A stretch of 64,000 nucleotides of DNA from Wenzhouxiangella sp. XN201 (GTDB taxonomy: Bacteria; Pseudomonadota; Gammaproteobacteria; Xanthomonadales; Wenzhouxiangellaceae), in the NCBI RefSeq assembly GCF_011008905.1, contig NZ_JAAIVI010000017.1:1054001-1118000 (forward strand), given 5' to 3'. Numbering within the stretch: the first letter of the stretch is position 1; each line of letters begins with the position of its first letter. Shown one piece after another: positions 16,801-25,957 of this stretch. The position numbers and the translations under genes were made by a program. The notes beneath the pieces were generated by a model. That model was given only the letters and a program-made list of their open reading frames with translations, did not search any database and had not been told where the DNA came from.

Positions 16801-18093
16801 CTACAAGGTATTTCTGGGCGGAATCAGGACACTGGCCAGGATCATTCCGGTGGTCAGGGCAACGGCGATCACCCCGGCGAGAATGGCGGTTTCGAGGCCG
16901 GCGACGACGTCGTCGCCGAGCAGCACAGCCAGACTTCTCAGCCCGATCGAGCCGGGCACCAGCAGGATCATCCCCGGGATGTGCAGGATCGACGAAGGCC
17001 GGCTGGTGAGCTGCACATACAGGTTGCCGGCCAGGCCCACAGCCAGGCCCCCGATGAAAGCGCCGATCACGGGCGCTTCGAGCCAATCGCCGAAGCCAGC
17101 CCCCATCCAGGCCACCCAGGTCACACCGAGAATCCAGATCCAATCGCGCAGATGCGCCTGGATCAGCATCATCAGGCCCATCGCTGCAATCGGCACGCCG
17201 ACGAGCGGCAGCCATATCGGCTGCGGTGCCGGATCGATCAGGCCGACCTCGCCCACGATTGCCCGGGCGCTGATCGAGCCCAGCACCAGGCCAAAGGTGA
17301 GCAGCGCGAAGATGGTTACGGCAAAGGCCAGCCGCGACGACCCGGAAACCAGATGGCCGGTGGAGAGTTCACGAGCCGCAGTGGTCAGGTCCATACCGGG
17401 CAGAAGGGGGATCATGGCGGCGAGAATGGCCGGCATCAATGCGGTCTGGGCGTCGTAGCCGCACCAGAGCGTGCCCAGGAAGGTGATGATCGTCGCCACC
17501 ATGGGATTGATCAGGCGGGCACGCTCGACATGGCGGCTCATCCACACCACGGTCAGGCCGGTGACCAGACCGAGCGGTACGGCCAGCAGGGCTTCACGCC
17601 ATCCACCGCCGAGTAGAGGCACCACGCCGCCGGCAATCAGCACGAAAGCGGCCAGCTGCAGCCAGCGATTGTAGAGCGGTGGCGCAGCATCGATGGCGCG
17701 CACACGTTCGTCGGCCGTTTCCGGATCGATCCGGCCCTCGGCCAGTTCTTCCATCACCTCCGTCAGGTCGGCAAGCTTGCTCAGGTTGGCCGAGCCCGGA
17801 TCGGAACGCGCCAGGAAGGTTTGCTGCTTCTCGCCGTCCCCAAGCGAGACGATCAGCGAAGTCGGGGTGGAGAAGAACTCGGCCTGCAGGCCGAGGCGTT
17901 CGGCCATGATCTGCATGGATGACTCAAGCCGGTGGGCCGGCGAGCCGACATGCAACAGGGCCCGGCCCAGGTTGAGCACCAGGCGGGCGTAGCGGTCGGA
18001 GGCGTAGGGCTGCTCGTCGCCCAGGATATCGTCCGGCTGGTCAGTCAAGGCGTCGTTGTCCGGCGTGCTGGAATCCCGGAACAAGTGTCGCAT
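16801..18093 (-). CDS. Threonine/serine exporter family (ThrE-type) membrane protein
   Basis: A 430-residue inner-membrane protein that fuses the two halves of the ThrE family. The N-terminal soluble and DUF1212-like part (RYARLVLNLGRALLHVGSPAHRLE, AEFFSTPTSLIVS) is followed by about ten membrane helices, with FLGTLWCGYDAQTALMPAIL and HIPGMILLVPGSIGLRS as family landmarks. Members export threonine or serine by proton antiport, but the substrate here is not proven. The ATG at 18093 is only 34 bp from the divergent PhzF start, so the two genes share one short control region. A solute-sensing kinase operon lies downstream on the same strand. Confidence 0.85.
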   Translation of the reverse strand: MRHLFRDSSTPDNDALTDQPDDILGDEQPYASDRYARLVLNLGRALLHVGSPAHRLESSMQIMAERLGLQAEFFSTPTSLIVSLGDGEKQQTFLARSDPGSANLSKLADLTEVMEELAEGRIDPETADERVRAIDAAPPLYNRWLQLAAFVLIAGGVVPLLGGGWREALLAVPLGLVTGLTVVWMSRHVERARLINPMVATIITFLGTLWCGYDAQTALMPAILAAMIPLLPGMDLTTAARELSTGHLVSGSSRLAFAVTIFALLTFGLVLGSISARAIVGEVGLIDPAPQPIWLPLVGVPIAAMGLMMLIQAHLRDWIWILGVTWVAWMGAGFGDWLEAPVIGAFIGGLAVGLAGNLYVQLTSRPSSILHIPGMILLVPGSIGLRSLAVLLGDDVVAGLETAILAGVIAVALTTGMILASVLIPPRNTL

Positions 18094-18127
18094 AATGCGT
18101 GGCAGGCGCCCACCCGGAATCCCGACA

Positions 18128-18919
18128 ATGAGACTCGAGCTCTACCAGGTCGATGCCTTTGCCGAAAAGCTGTTCGAGGGCAATCCGGCCGCCGTCGTAC
18201 CGCTGGCCGAATGGCTCGACGATGATCTGCTGTGCGCTATCGCCAATGAGAACAATCTGTCGGAAACCGCCTTTTTCGTGCCCGAGGGCGATGGCTACCG
18301 ATTGCGCTGGTTCACGCCCGCGGCGGAAGTGGATCTGTGCGGCCACGCCACCCTGGCCAGCGCCCACGTCTTGTACAAGCATCTCGGGTACGACGGCGAG
18401 GAAATCGTTTTCGACACCCGTAGCGGTGAACTGCGGGTAAGGCGAAGCGAGGGCAGCCTGCGTATGGATTTTCCGGCGAGTCTTCCCGAAGCCGTCGATG
18501 CGCCTGATGAGCTGCTTTCGGGTCTCGGTGCGGTTCCGGCAGAGGTGCTGGCGGCCGCGGACTACGTCGCCGTGTTCGAGCGCGAGTCGGATATCCGTGA
18601 ACTTGTGCCGGACTTTTCCCGCCTGGCCGGGCTCGATCGTCGTGGTGTGCTGGCTACGGCACCGGGCAACGAGGCCGATTTCGTCAGCCGCTGCTTCTTT
18701 CCCGCACTGGCGGTCAATGAGGATCCGGTTACCGGGTCAGCGCATTGCGAACTGGCACCGTACTGGGCGGCCCGTCTCGGCAAGCAGTGCCTGAGCGCCA
18801 GGCAGCTTTCACGTCGAGGCGGTTGCCTGGGCTGCGAGGTCGGCCATGGTCGGGTGGTGCTCTCCGGCCGAGCGGTGGATTACCTGAAGGGAGAAATCCT
18901 GATTCCCGACCGGTTGTGA
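18128..18919 (+). CDS. PhzF family isomerase/epimerase-like protein
   Basis: A 263-residue cytoplasmic protein of the PhzF (diaminopimelate-epimerase fold) family. The start at 18128 is the first ATG that fits the family's N-terminus (LYQVDAFAEKLFEGNPAAVV). The catalytic glutamate lies in NLSETAFFV near residue 46. Other landmarks are GHATLASAHVLY near residue 73, NEDPVTGSAHCELAPYWA and a GRVVLSGRAV stretch near the end. Most such stand-alone members have no known substrate; phenazine genes are absent here, so phenazine synthesis is not implied. Confidence 0.92.
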   Translation: MRLELYQVDAFAEKLFEGNPAAVVPLAEWLDDDLLCAIANENNLSETAFFVPEGDGYRLRWFTPAAEVDLCGHATLASAHVLYKHLGYDGEEIVFDTRSGELRVRRSEGSLRMDFPASLPEAVDAPDELLSGLGAVPAEVLAAADYVAVFERESDIRELVPDFSRLAGLDRRGVLATAPGNEADFVSRCFFPALAVNEDPVTGSAHCELAPYWAARLGKQCLSARQLSRRGGCLGCEVGHGRVVLSGRAVDYLKGEILIPDRL

Positions 18920-19034
18920 GGATTCATGGCGCCGGTTTCGGCATCGTGATATCCGTGTGATGTGCGTTCCGGGACGTAAGCCGCTATGCTGCACGCAAGG
19001 GTCAACGCCCTGTTTTATGGGAAGGGAATCGACC

Positions 19035-21911
19035 ATGGGGACATGTTCCAGGCGGGAGAGCGCTGCCGCAGCGTTGCGGTGGGTCGCTTCCTGTCTATGC
19101 TTGTGGCTGGTCAGTGCGCCGGCACAGGAGCGTAATTTCCATCACTATTCTACGGTCGACGGCGTGCCCCAACGACAAGTGCTGGCCGTGGCACGGGGAC
19201 CGCAGGGTTTCATGTGGCTGGGTACTTTCGGTGGTGCAAGCCGCTTTGATGGCCGCGAATTCACCACCTTTACCACCCGCGAAGGCCTGAATTCCAACAC
19301 CATCCTCGACCTGGTTGTCGACGGCGGGAATCGGCTGGTGGCGGCTACCGGTCGCGGGCTGTGCTATTTCGAAATCGAGACATCGCGCTTCGATTGTCCG
19401 TTCCGCGAAGGACCACTGGCCAGCGGCTACGTCAATCAATTGCTGGTCGATGGTGATGACATCCTGTGGGCGGCGACCGAGCGCGGACTGGTGCGCCTCG
19501 ACGGTCGTGACGTTCGACAGTTCGCTTCCGGCCACGGTCTGCCCGTGGATCAGGCGCTGAGTGTGGCGACCGACCGTGCAGGCCGAATCTGGGTTGGAAC
19601 CGAATCGGGGCTGGTCCGGCTGGCCGAGGACGGTTTCGGGCCGGTACATTTGCCCGGCCGGCAGGTCACCGCCTTGCTGGCCGGCGAAGACGGCTTGCGC
19701 GTGGCCACCGATCGTGGCTTGTATCGAATGGCTGGCGGTCGGACCGAGCGATACCCGGGTGTGCCCGAGGCCTTCGTGGCCGCACCCTTCAGCGCGATCG
19801 AACGCGGCACGGATGGGACGATCTGGTACGGGACGCAGCGCGGCGCACTCGAGGAACGCGACGGTCGCTTCAGGGTGGTCGATGAGCGTGCCGGGTTGCT
19901 GGACGGGGTTGTCCATACCATTGTCGTGGATCACGAAGGCAACGTCTGGTTCGGCAACCAGGGGGGACTGAGCAAACTCGCGCCGGGCCCGATTGCCAGC
20001 TTCGACGAGCGTCACGGTCTGCCGCATCCTTTCGTGCGGGCGCTGGCAACAGCACCGGACGGCACTTTGTGGGTGGGGACGCGTGCCGGCTTGGCGGTGC
20101 GTGATCCGCACGCGGCAGAGTGGCTGGTGCACCCGGCCGAGAATCCTGCAATGTCCGGCCAGCGCATCTATTCGCTGGCCCCGTTAGCCAGGGATCAGGC
20201 CTGGATCGGGACCGACGACGGCCTTTTCTTCTACGACCGTGGCCGCGTTGATCGGCGGCTTGACGGGGCCCGCGGTTTGCCGAAGGCCTACGTGCCTTCC
20301 CTGCTGTTGGCCCGGGATGGGACACTGTGGATCGGAACGGCGGGGGGCGTGCGGACATTCGACGGTGAACGCCTGCAACGGCCGAAAGCCGCGCAGCTGC
20401 ATCAGGCCTTTGTGCTGCGAATGATCGAGGATGGCGACGGGCGCATCTGGTTCGCGCTGCGCGACGGCGGCGTGGTCGTCAGGCAACCCGATGGTGGCCT
20501 GGTCCATCTTGACGCCGAGGCCGGGTTGACCGATCAGACGGTGTGGGATCTCGGCCTTGATTCGGACGGCCGGGTCTGGGCGGCCAGCAACGGCGACGGC
20601 GCGTTCAGGATCGGTACCGACCTGTCTGCCGAGCAGTTCCTGCGGAGTCCGGAGGGTATCCACGACGACTTCATCTGGAATCTGCTGGTCGACGAGCGTG
20701 ATCGCGTGTGGTTGTACGGTAATCGTGGCCTGCTCCGCTTTTATCCGCAGGGTGGGGAAAGGCGCCTGTATACCGATCGGGATGGACTGCCGGATCTGGA
20801 AGGCAGCGCCACGGCTGCCGCGGCAGCCGGCGGCAAACTATGGTTCGGCAGCAGTCGGGGCCTGGTCCGCTTCGACCCACAGGACGAATTCAGCAATACG
20901 CTCGCACCCAAAGTCGTCGTGACCGCCACTCGGCGCGGTAACGGGGAGCCTCTTGCCCGGGACGAGGTACGGCCTCATGCCGATCAGGGTGTTCAATTTC
21001 ACTTCGCAGCCAACAGCTTTCGAGACGAGCAACGCGTGCGCTATCGATACCGCCTGCTGGGGCACGATCAGGACTGGTCGGCGCCTACCGAGGATGAAAG
21101 TGTGAGTTACGGCAGCTTGAGTGCCGGCCGCTACGAGTTCCAGGTCATCGCCGCCAACGACGACGGGGTTTGGTCGGAGTCGCCGGCATCCTTCCGGTTT
21201 GAAACGGCACGACCGTGGTGGGGGCATCCGCTGGCCTGGAGCAGTGGCGTATTGCTGCTGGCCTTGACCGGTTGGGGCGGTATTCGCCTGAGCCTGTGGC
21301 GCATCGACCGTCAGCGCCGCCAGCTCAAGGCGCTGGTGGCCCAGCGCACCCGTGAACTGGAAGACAAGAATCGCCAGCTCAAGCAACTGGCCATCACGGA
21401 CGAGCTGACCGGCTTATTCAATCGCCGTCATTTCCTGACCCGCCTGCGGCATGAATGGGAGCTGCTGCTGCGCTCGCCGAACCCGACGCCCTTGTCCCTG
21501 ATCATTCTCGATCTGGATTACTTCAAGGAGGTCAACGACCGGTTCGGGCATCAGGCCGGGGACCGGGTACTGGCCGAGACGGCGCGTCGGTTGCTGACCA
21601 CCGCGCGCAAGGCCGATACGCTGGCCCGTTACGGCGGCGAGGAGTTCGCCATGGTGCTGCCGTTCACCGATCGCCAGGGCGCGCTCCAGGCGGCCCGGCG
21701 CATGCTCGACATCCTGGCCCAGCGGCCGGTGGAGGTCGACCGGCAGCGGACCGTCGACATCTCGGCCAGTATCGGCACGGTGTCGGCGGAAATCAGCCGC
21801 GACTCGGTCCCCTACGGCATCGATGAACTGATCCGCCGTGCCGATGCCGCCTTGTACAAGGCCAAACGCGGCGGTCGCGGCCGCATCGTGACCGCCGAGG
21901 AAATGGCCTGA
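19035..21911 (+). CDS. Diguanylate cyclase with periplasmic beta-propeller sensor
   Basis: A 958-residue signalling protein. The ATG at 19035 is chosen for the GAAGGGAA site just upstream; earlier ATGs lack one. A signal/membrane segment (about 12-30) is followed by some 14 reg_prop repeats (about 35-650), recognisable by recurrent GRIWVGT, GTLWIGT or DRVWL strands and GLP turns. A Y_Y_Y domain (about 660-735; FHFAANSF, YRYRLLGHDQDWS, YEFQVIAANDDGVWSE), one membrane helix (about 745-765), a coiled coil and a C-terminal GGDEF domain (about 793-955; ITDELTGLFNRRHF, RYGGEEFAMVLPF) complete it. The intact GGEEF motif predicts c-di-GMP synthesis driven by an external signal, perhaps a saccharide as in related hybrid sensors. 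Confidence 0.93.
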   Translation: MGTCSRRESAAAALRWVASCLCLWLVSAPAQERNFHHYSTVDGVPQRQVLAVARGPQGFMWLGTFGGASRFDGREFTTFTTREGLNSNTILDLVVDGGNRLVAATGRGLCYFEIETSRFDCPFREGPLASGYVNQLLVDGDDILWAATERGLVRLDGRDVRQFASGHGLPVDQALSVATDRAGRIWVGTESGLVRLAEDGFGPVHLPGRQVTALLAGEDGLRVATDRGLYRMAGGRTERYPGVPEAFVAAPFSAIERGTDGTIWYGTQRGALEERDGRFRVVDERAGLLDGVVHTIVVDHEGNVWFGNQGGLSKLAPGPIASFDERHGLPHPFVRALATAPDGTLWVGTRAGLAVRDPHAAEWLVHPAENPAMSGQRIYSLAPLARDQAWIGTDDGLFFYDRGRVDRRLDGARGLPKAYVPSLLLARDGTLWIGTAGGVRTFDGERLQRPKAAQLHQAFVLRMIEDGDGRIWFALRDGGVVVRQPDGGLVHLDAEAGLTDQTVWDLGLDSDGRVWAASNGDGAFRIGTDLSAEQFLRSPEGIHDDFIWNLLVDERDRVWLYGNRGLLRFYPQGGERRLYTDRDGLPDLEGSATAAAAAGGKLWFGSSRGLVRFDPQDEFSNTLAPKVVVTATRRGNGEPLARDEVRPHADQGVQFHFAANSFRDEQRVRYRYRLLGHDQDWSAPTEDESVSYGSLSAGRYEFQVIAANDDGVWSESPASFRFETARPWWGHPLAWSSGVLLLALTGWGGIRLSLWRIDRQRRQLKALVAQRTRELEDKNRQLKQLAITDELTGLFNRRHFLTRLRHEWELLLRSPNPTPLSLIILDLDYFKEVNDRFGHQAGDRVLAETARRLLTTARKADTLARYGGEEFAMVLPFTDRQGALQAARRMLDILAQRPVEVDRQRTVDISASIGTVSAEISRDSVPYGIDELIRRADAALYKAKRGGRGRIVTAEEMA

Positions 21912-21949
21912 TCATTCACCCGGACTGAAGCGCGGCGCCGGGCGGTGGC

Positions 21950-23167
21950 TCAGCGCCGTCTTTCGCTCACCCGCCGGCCCTCGATGACCGTGCCCAGCAC
22001 GTGGGTGGTGTACTCGAACGGGTCGCCGTCGAAGAGGGCCAGGTTGCCGTCCTTGCCGACTTCCAGGCTGCCGACCCGTTCATCGATCCCCAGGATGCGC
22101 GCCGGGGCGGTGGTGACCAGCTCCAGCGCCTGGTCGAAGCTGGCGCCGTAGGGCAGGGTCATAGCCGCCTCGAACAGCACCACACGCGTCTTCGGGACGT
22201 AGCCCTCGAAGCCGGACTGCATTGCTACCTCGATACCCGCATCCATCAGCTTCGCCGCGGTGGTAAACGAGATGTGCTGGTAATCACTGCTGCCGCGCGA
22301 GCGGTACATGGTCGGATGGATGATGACCGGCACGTCGGCTTCGAGAATCTCGTCGACCAGCAGGTGGGCATCACTGGCGCCGGCCAGAATCAGTCGGAAT
22401 CCGAACTCATCGGCCAGGCGGATGGCGGTCATGATGTCGCTGTGACGGTGGGCCTCGATGATCAGTGGAATCTCACCTTCGAGAACGTCGACTAGGGCGT
22501 CGAGCCCGAGATCGCGCGGCGGCTGCTTGTCTTCTTCGGCTGACTCGCGCTTGTCGCGATATTCCATGGCCTGGTAAAGCTTGGCGCGTAACAGTGCGAC
22601 CGCCTTGGAGCGGTTGCCGGGGGACTTGCGGTCGTGACGCGTGGCGCCCTCGCCGAGCGTAGCCGCCAGGGCTGAAACCGGCTCTATCATTGCCTCGTCG
22701 ACGGTATCTCCGGTGGTGCGGGCAATCAGAAGCTGCCCGGCCACGACCTCGCCGGGCCCGTGCCCGGTCTGGACGGTGGTGATGCCGTGCTCGCGCAGCC
22801 ATTCGACCAGCTTCTCGTGCGGGTTGTAGGCATCGATGGCACGCAGTTCCGGCTGGATAGCGTCCGAGCGTTCCAGTTGGTCCTGATCATGAGGCTGATT
22901 GAGATAGCCCGACAGGCCGACGGTCGAGCGTGCGTCGATCAGGCCCGGGGTGACCACAGGCACCTCAATGGTCATCAGGTCTTCGGGAATGTCGGTTTCG
23001 GCGACTGGCCCGACGGCGCTGATCTTGCCGTCGACAATCACGACCACGCCATCTGTCACGGATTCACCCGGCGCGATATGCAGAGTGCCGGCGCGTACAG
23101 CGATGTCTTGTGCTGCGGCCGGCAGGCTGAAGGCCAGCAGGGCCAACGTTGCGATGAGGTTCTTCAT
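21950..23167 (-). CDS. Secreted amidohydrolase-fold protein lacking metal ligands
   Basis: A 405-residue exported protein (signal peptide MKNLIATLALLAFSLPAAAQ) with the imidazolonepropionase-like amidohydrolase layout: a composite beta domain, VVTPGLID, a TIM-barrel with IEAHRHSDIMTAIRLADEFGF, and C-terminal GSLEVGKDGNLALFDGDPF. It is a paralogue of the next gene upstream, but two metal sites are missing. The beta-1 HxH is replaced by DARSTVGLSG, and the barrel's last aspartate block (HTDDW in the paralogue) reads QSGFEG. It may be a pseudoenzyme or a partner subunit. The start is fixed by GGAGGTGAACA, and ATGA overlap couples it to the upstream paralogue. Confidence 0.85.
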   Translation of the reverse strand: MKNLIATLALLAFSLPAAAQDIAVRAGTLHIAPGESVTDGVVVIVDGKISAVGPVAETDIPEDLMTIEVPVVTPGLIDARSTVGLSGYLNQPHDQDQLERSDAIQPELRAIDAYNPHEKLVEWLREHGITTVQTGHGPGEVVAGQLLIARTTGDTVDEAMIEPVSALAATLGEGATRHDRKSPGNRSKAVALLRAKLYQAMEYRDKRESAEEDKQPPRDLGLDALVDVLEGEIPLIIEAHRHSDIMTAIRLADEFGFRLILAGASDAHLLVDEILEADVPVIIHPTMYRSRGSSDYQHISFTTAAKLMDAGIEVAMQSGFEGYVPKTRVVLFEAAMTLPYGASFDQALELVTTAPARILGIDERVGSLEVGKDGNLALFDGDPFEYTTHVLGTVIEGRRVSERRR

Positions 23168-24465
23168 TGTTCACCTCCGTGGCCGTGGATATGGCCGTGT
23201 CCATCGTCGTCACTCAGGGCATTGAAGCCGCCTTCGGCCACTCGACGGTCATCCTCGTCGTCGAGGTCGAAGCGGCGCTCGCCTTCGACCCAGGTTTCGA
23301 GAACGCGTGTGTAGACGCTCAAGGGGTCGCCGGAAAGAATGACGAAGTCTGCGTCCTTGCCGGGCGTAAGGGACCCGGCACGGTCGCCGATGTCGAGCAT
23401 GTCGGCACCCGCCTGGGTCAGGGATCGCAACGCGGCCTCACGCGACATGCCGGCGCGCACGGCCATGGCCGCCATGCGCAGGAAATAGCGCGAGTCGGTC
23501 ACCCAGTCATCGGTGTGCAGGGCGACTTTCGCACCGGCTTGTTCCAACGCCGGAGCGGATCGGGCCAGCAGGTTCCTCGCCTCGAGCTTGCCGCCCGGGC
23601 TGTCGACGAGAATCAGTGAGACCGGCACATCGGCGGCCGCAATCTCGTCGGCCACGCGGTAGGCCTCGGAGGTGTGGTGCAGCACCATGCGGAAGCCGAA
23701 TTCCTCTTTCAGGCGCAGGGCGGTCATGAGGTCGTCGTGGCGGTGCGAATGAAAATGCACCATGCGCTTTCCTTCGAGCACTTCGACCAATGCGTCCAGG
23801 CCGAGGTCGCGTGCCGGGCCGTTGTCATCTTCGGCGCTGGCGCGCTTTTCGGCGTACTCCTGCGCCTTGATGTACTGGGCCCGCACCAGCGCGGCCGACT
23901 TGGCGCGCGTGCCGGGAAACGGCGGCTCGCGCATGGAATTGGTGCCGTTGGCCATCTTCAGGCCGCCGAGCACCTCGCCGTCGTCGCGGCGGTAGGCCAG
24001 GTCGGTGACGGCCTGGCCCTCGCGCAGCTTGAGATAGATCGTCTGGCCGCTGATGAGGTGGCCGGAGCCGGGCATGACATTGACCGAGGTAATGCCACCG
24101 GCCAGCGCGCGCTTGAGGCCGGAGCTGCGTACGTTGATCGAGTCGAGTGCCCGTGCCTCGGGCTGGATCGGCCCCGAGCGGTCGCCGCCGGACACTTCGC
24201 CGACGTGGCTGTGGGTGTCGACGATGCCGGGCATGATGACCGTATCGGATTCGAATTCAATCACTTCGGCGTCATCCGGAATGCGGATATCGTCCCGACT
24301 TCCGACGGCATCGATTCGGCCGTCGACGACGACCAGGGCGCCGTTGTCGATCGGATCGGCATCGATAGGAATGATCTTCGCGCCGACAAAGGCGCGCGTG
24401 TCGGCCAGGGCGGCAGACGATATTGAGACCAGCAGCAATGTTGCCGCCAGCCCGTGTGAAAGCAT
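23164..24465 (-). CDS. Secreted metal-dependent amidohydrolase
   Basis: A 433-residue exported hydrolase with a signal peptide (LSHGLAATLLLVSISSAALA). It keeps the full metal set expected in the family: VDTHSHVGE on beta-1, FHSHRHDDLM and MVLHHTSEA in the barrel, and ALHTDDW as the final aspartate. The C-terminal GSLTPGKDADFVILSGDPLSVYTRV is typical. The substrate, probably a C-N bonded small molecule or peptide, cannot be read. A His-rich tail (DDDGHGHIHGHGGEQ) could buffer metal ions. I start at the ATG (24465), with GAAGGAGA upstream; a TTG two codons earlier is possible. It overlaps the paralogue downstream by four bases. Confidence 0.88.
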   Translation of the reverse strand: MLSHGLAATLLLVSISSAALADTRAFVGAKIIPIDADPIDNGALVVVDGRIDAVGSRDDIRIPDDAEVIEFESDTVIMPGIVDTHSHVGEVSGGDRSGPIQPEARALDSINVRSSGLKRALAGGITSVNVMPGSGHLISGQTIYLKLREGQAVTDLAYRRDDGEVLGGLKMANGTNSMREPPFPGTRAKSAALVRAQYIKAQEYAEKRASAEDDNGPARDLGLDALVEVLEGKRMVHFHSHRHDDLMTALRLKEEFGFRMVLHHTSEAYRVADEIAAADVPVSLILVDSPGGKLEARNLLARSAPALEQAGAKVALHTDDWVTDSRYFLRMAAMAVRAGMSREAALRSLTQAGADMLDIGDRAGSLTPGKDADFVILSGDPLSVYTRVLETWVEGERRFDLDDEDDRRVAEGGFNALSDDDGHGHIHGHGGEQ

Positions 24466-24548
24466 CCTCAAGATTGTCTCCTTCAGATCGCTGGGGAAGT
24501 TCTACAAAATGGCAGAAGCAAGGCGCCAATGCAATTGGCACTGCCAAA

Positions 24549-25298
24549 TGGGTTCATTTCTTTGCTGCCGCTGGGTTGTGCGTTATTGCCGCCAGGTTGG
24601 CTGATGCCACGGGTCGCTGTGGTGGCTTCGACACTTCAAAGGCGGTTTCGCCCGGCTTGCTTCGCAAGTGCTGCGTCTACACTGGATTGGCTGTTGCCAC
24701 GGGTCGCTGTGCGAGCCTCGACAAGTCAACTTCTGTTCCGCCCGCCTGCTACGCAGGCTGATGGCGGGTAACTTTTTTCCCGCGCGAAAAAAGTAACCAA
24801 AAAGCGCGCTTAAAAGCAGGCGGTTACGTCTCAAGATTCTTTGAGCGGAGTGGCTTCACGGACTGTGACTGGGGCTTTGCTTGGGCCCGGCTGCGGAACA
24901 TGCTGGCTTGCGATGACGCCTGCAGCGGCCCGCATCTGGCACCACGACTTCGAGTGGCGTACCACCTCCGGTCTCTGTTCCATCATTTATCGAAGCCGAC
25001 CCCGATCGAGGTCGTGCTGTGTGGGTGTGGGCTACGCCCGGACTTTATCGAAAACACCATGCTTGACGACCGAGTGATCGCGAAGGCAGAAGCGGTATCT
25101 CCGTTAAGCCCTGAAGTTACCAGGTCCTGCGGCACAACCGCGTCTTCTAAGAGCGTTTTTGGTGACTTTTGTCGCGACTGACAAAAGTTACTCGCCCAAA
25201 GAGCTTGCGAAGCAAGCCGGGCGAAACCGCCTTTGACTTGTCGAAGCCGCCAACCTAGCGGTTAGCAATACACAACCCAGTGACAGCAAAACCACGAG
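24549..25298 (+). repeat. Composite inverted-repeat element, copy D
   Basis: The core extends from 24767 (left hairpin arm GGTAACTTTTTT) to 25191 (right hairpin arm GACAAAAGTTAC), 425 bp. On the left are two complete units and an outer arm beginning TTTGCTGCCGCTGGG; on the right one unit is followed by the inverted outer arm ending CCCAGTGACAGCAAAA. The outer arms therefore also match each other in inverted orientation, giving terminal repeats well over 100 bp. A unit hairpin here is GCCTGCTACGCAGGC, where other copies have GCGCGC or CTTGC stems. The element fills the space upstream of the amidohydrolase pair and ends at the arfB stop codon. Confidence 0.9.
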
Positions 25299-25299
25299 G

Positions 25300-25716
25300 C
25301 TACTCATCAATACGAGGCGGCTTCCGCGCCCGCTTGATCTCCTTGTGGCGCTGCTTCTTCTTCTTCCAGCGCTTCTTCGCTGAACGACTCGGCCGCGTAG
25401 GAATGCGCTTCTTCGGCTTGTGATATGCCTTCTCGACCAGTTCGGCTAACCGCTCGCGCGCTTCCTCGCGGTTGCGGTGCTGGCTGCGATGGCTCTTGGC
25501 CTCGATCGTGATTACGCCTTCGTTGTCGGCGCGGTGGCCGGCCAGTTCCAGCAGGCGAAGCTTTACCGGTTCGGGAAGGAAGCCGGAGGCAACCACGTTG
25601 TAGCGTAACTGTACGGCCGTCTCGGTCCGGTTGACGTGTTGTCCTCCCGGGCCGCCGGCCAGTATGAATTTTTCCTCCAGTTCATTCTCCGGAGGCAGGT
25701 GTCGCAGTTCGCTCAT
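25300..25716 (-). CDS. arfB: Alternative ribosome-rescue factor ArfB (YaeJ)
   Basis: A 138-residue peptidyl-tRNA hydrolase that rescues ribosomes stalled on mRNA without a stop codon. The release-factor-like domain contains EEKFILAGGPGGQHVNRTE with the catalytic GGQ near residue 24. The C-terminal tail is strongly basic (KKRIPTRPSRSAKKRWKKK, QRHKEIKRARKPP) and inserts into the empty mRNA channel in studied homologues. The ATG at 25716 matches the family's N-terminus; the longer open frame to 25926 does not look coding. It ends two bases from repeat copy D. Confidence 0.93.
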   Translation of the reverse strand: MSELRHLPPENELEEKFILAGGPGGQHVNRTETAVQLRYNVVASGFLPEPVKLRLLELAGHRADNEGVITIEAKSHRSQHRNREEARERLAELVEKAYHKPKKRIPTRPSRSAKKRWKKKKQRHKEIKRARKPPRIDE

Positions 25717-25957
25717 GTCGCCATGGTAACTCCCCAGTTTGTCGTCGCGGCCCCGAGCCGGAATCTCGCCAATGGCGGAAGCGAATGTCGCTCTATCGAA
25801 GCTGCCAGGAGGCATCCTCGTGCAGCTGGCAACGGGCACATCAAGGCCAGGGGCGGTAGGCTTTTGCTGAGAGTCTTGGGTTGGTAGCATCTCACGAAGG
25901 AATGAACTGAAGCTGTAATCCTGCACGCAAGAGTGACTTTGTCAGGAGGGAGGCAAC

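Noticed and set aside
25717-25926. N-terminal extension of ArfB to 25926
   Set aside because: The ArfB family starts at the ATG at 25716; the extension is not protein-like and the expected length is already reached.
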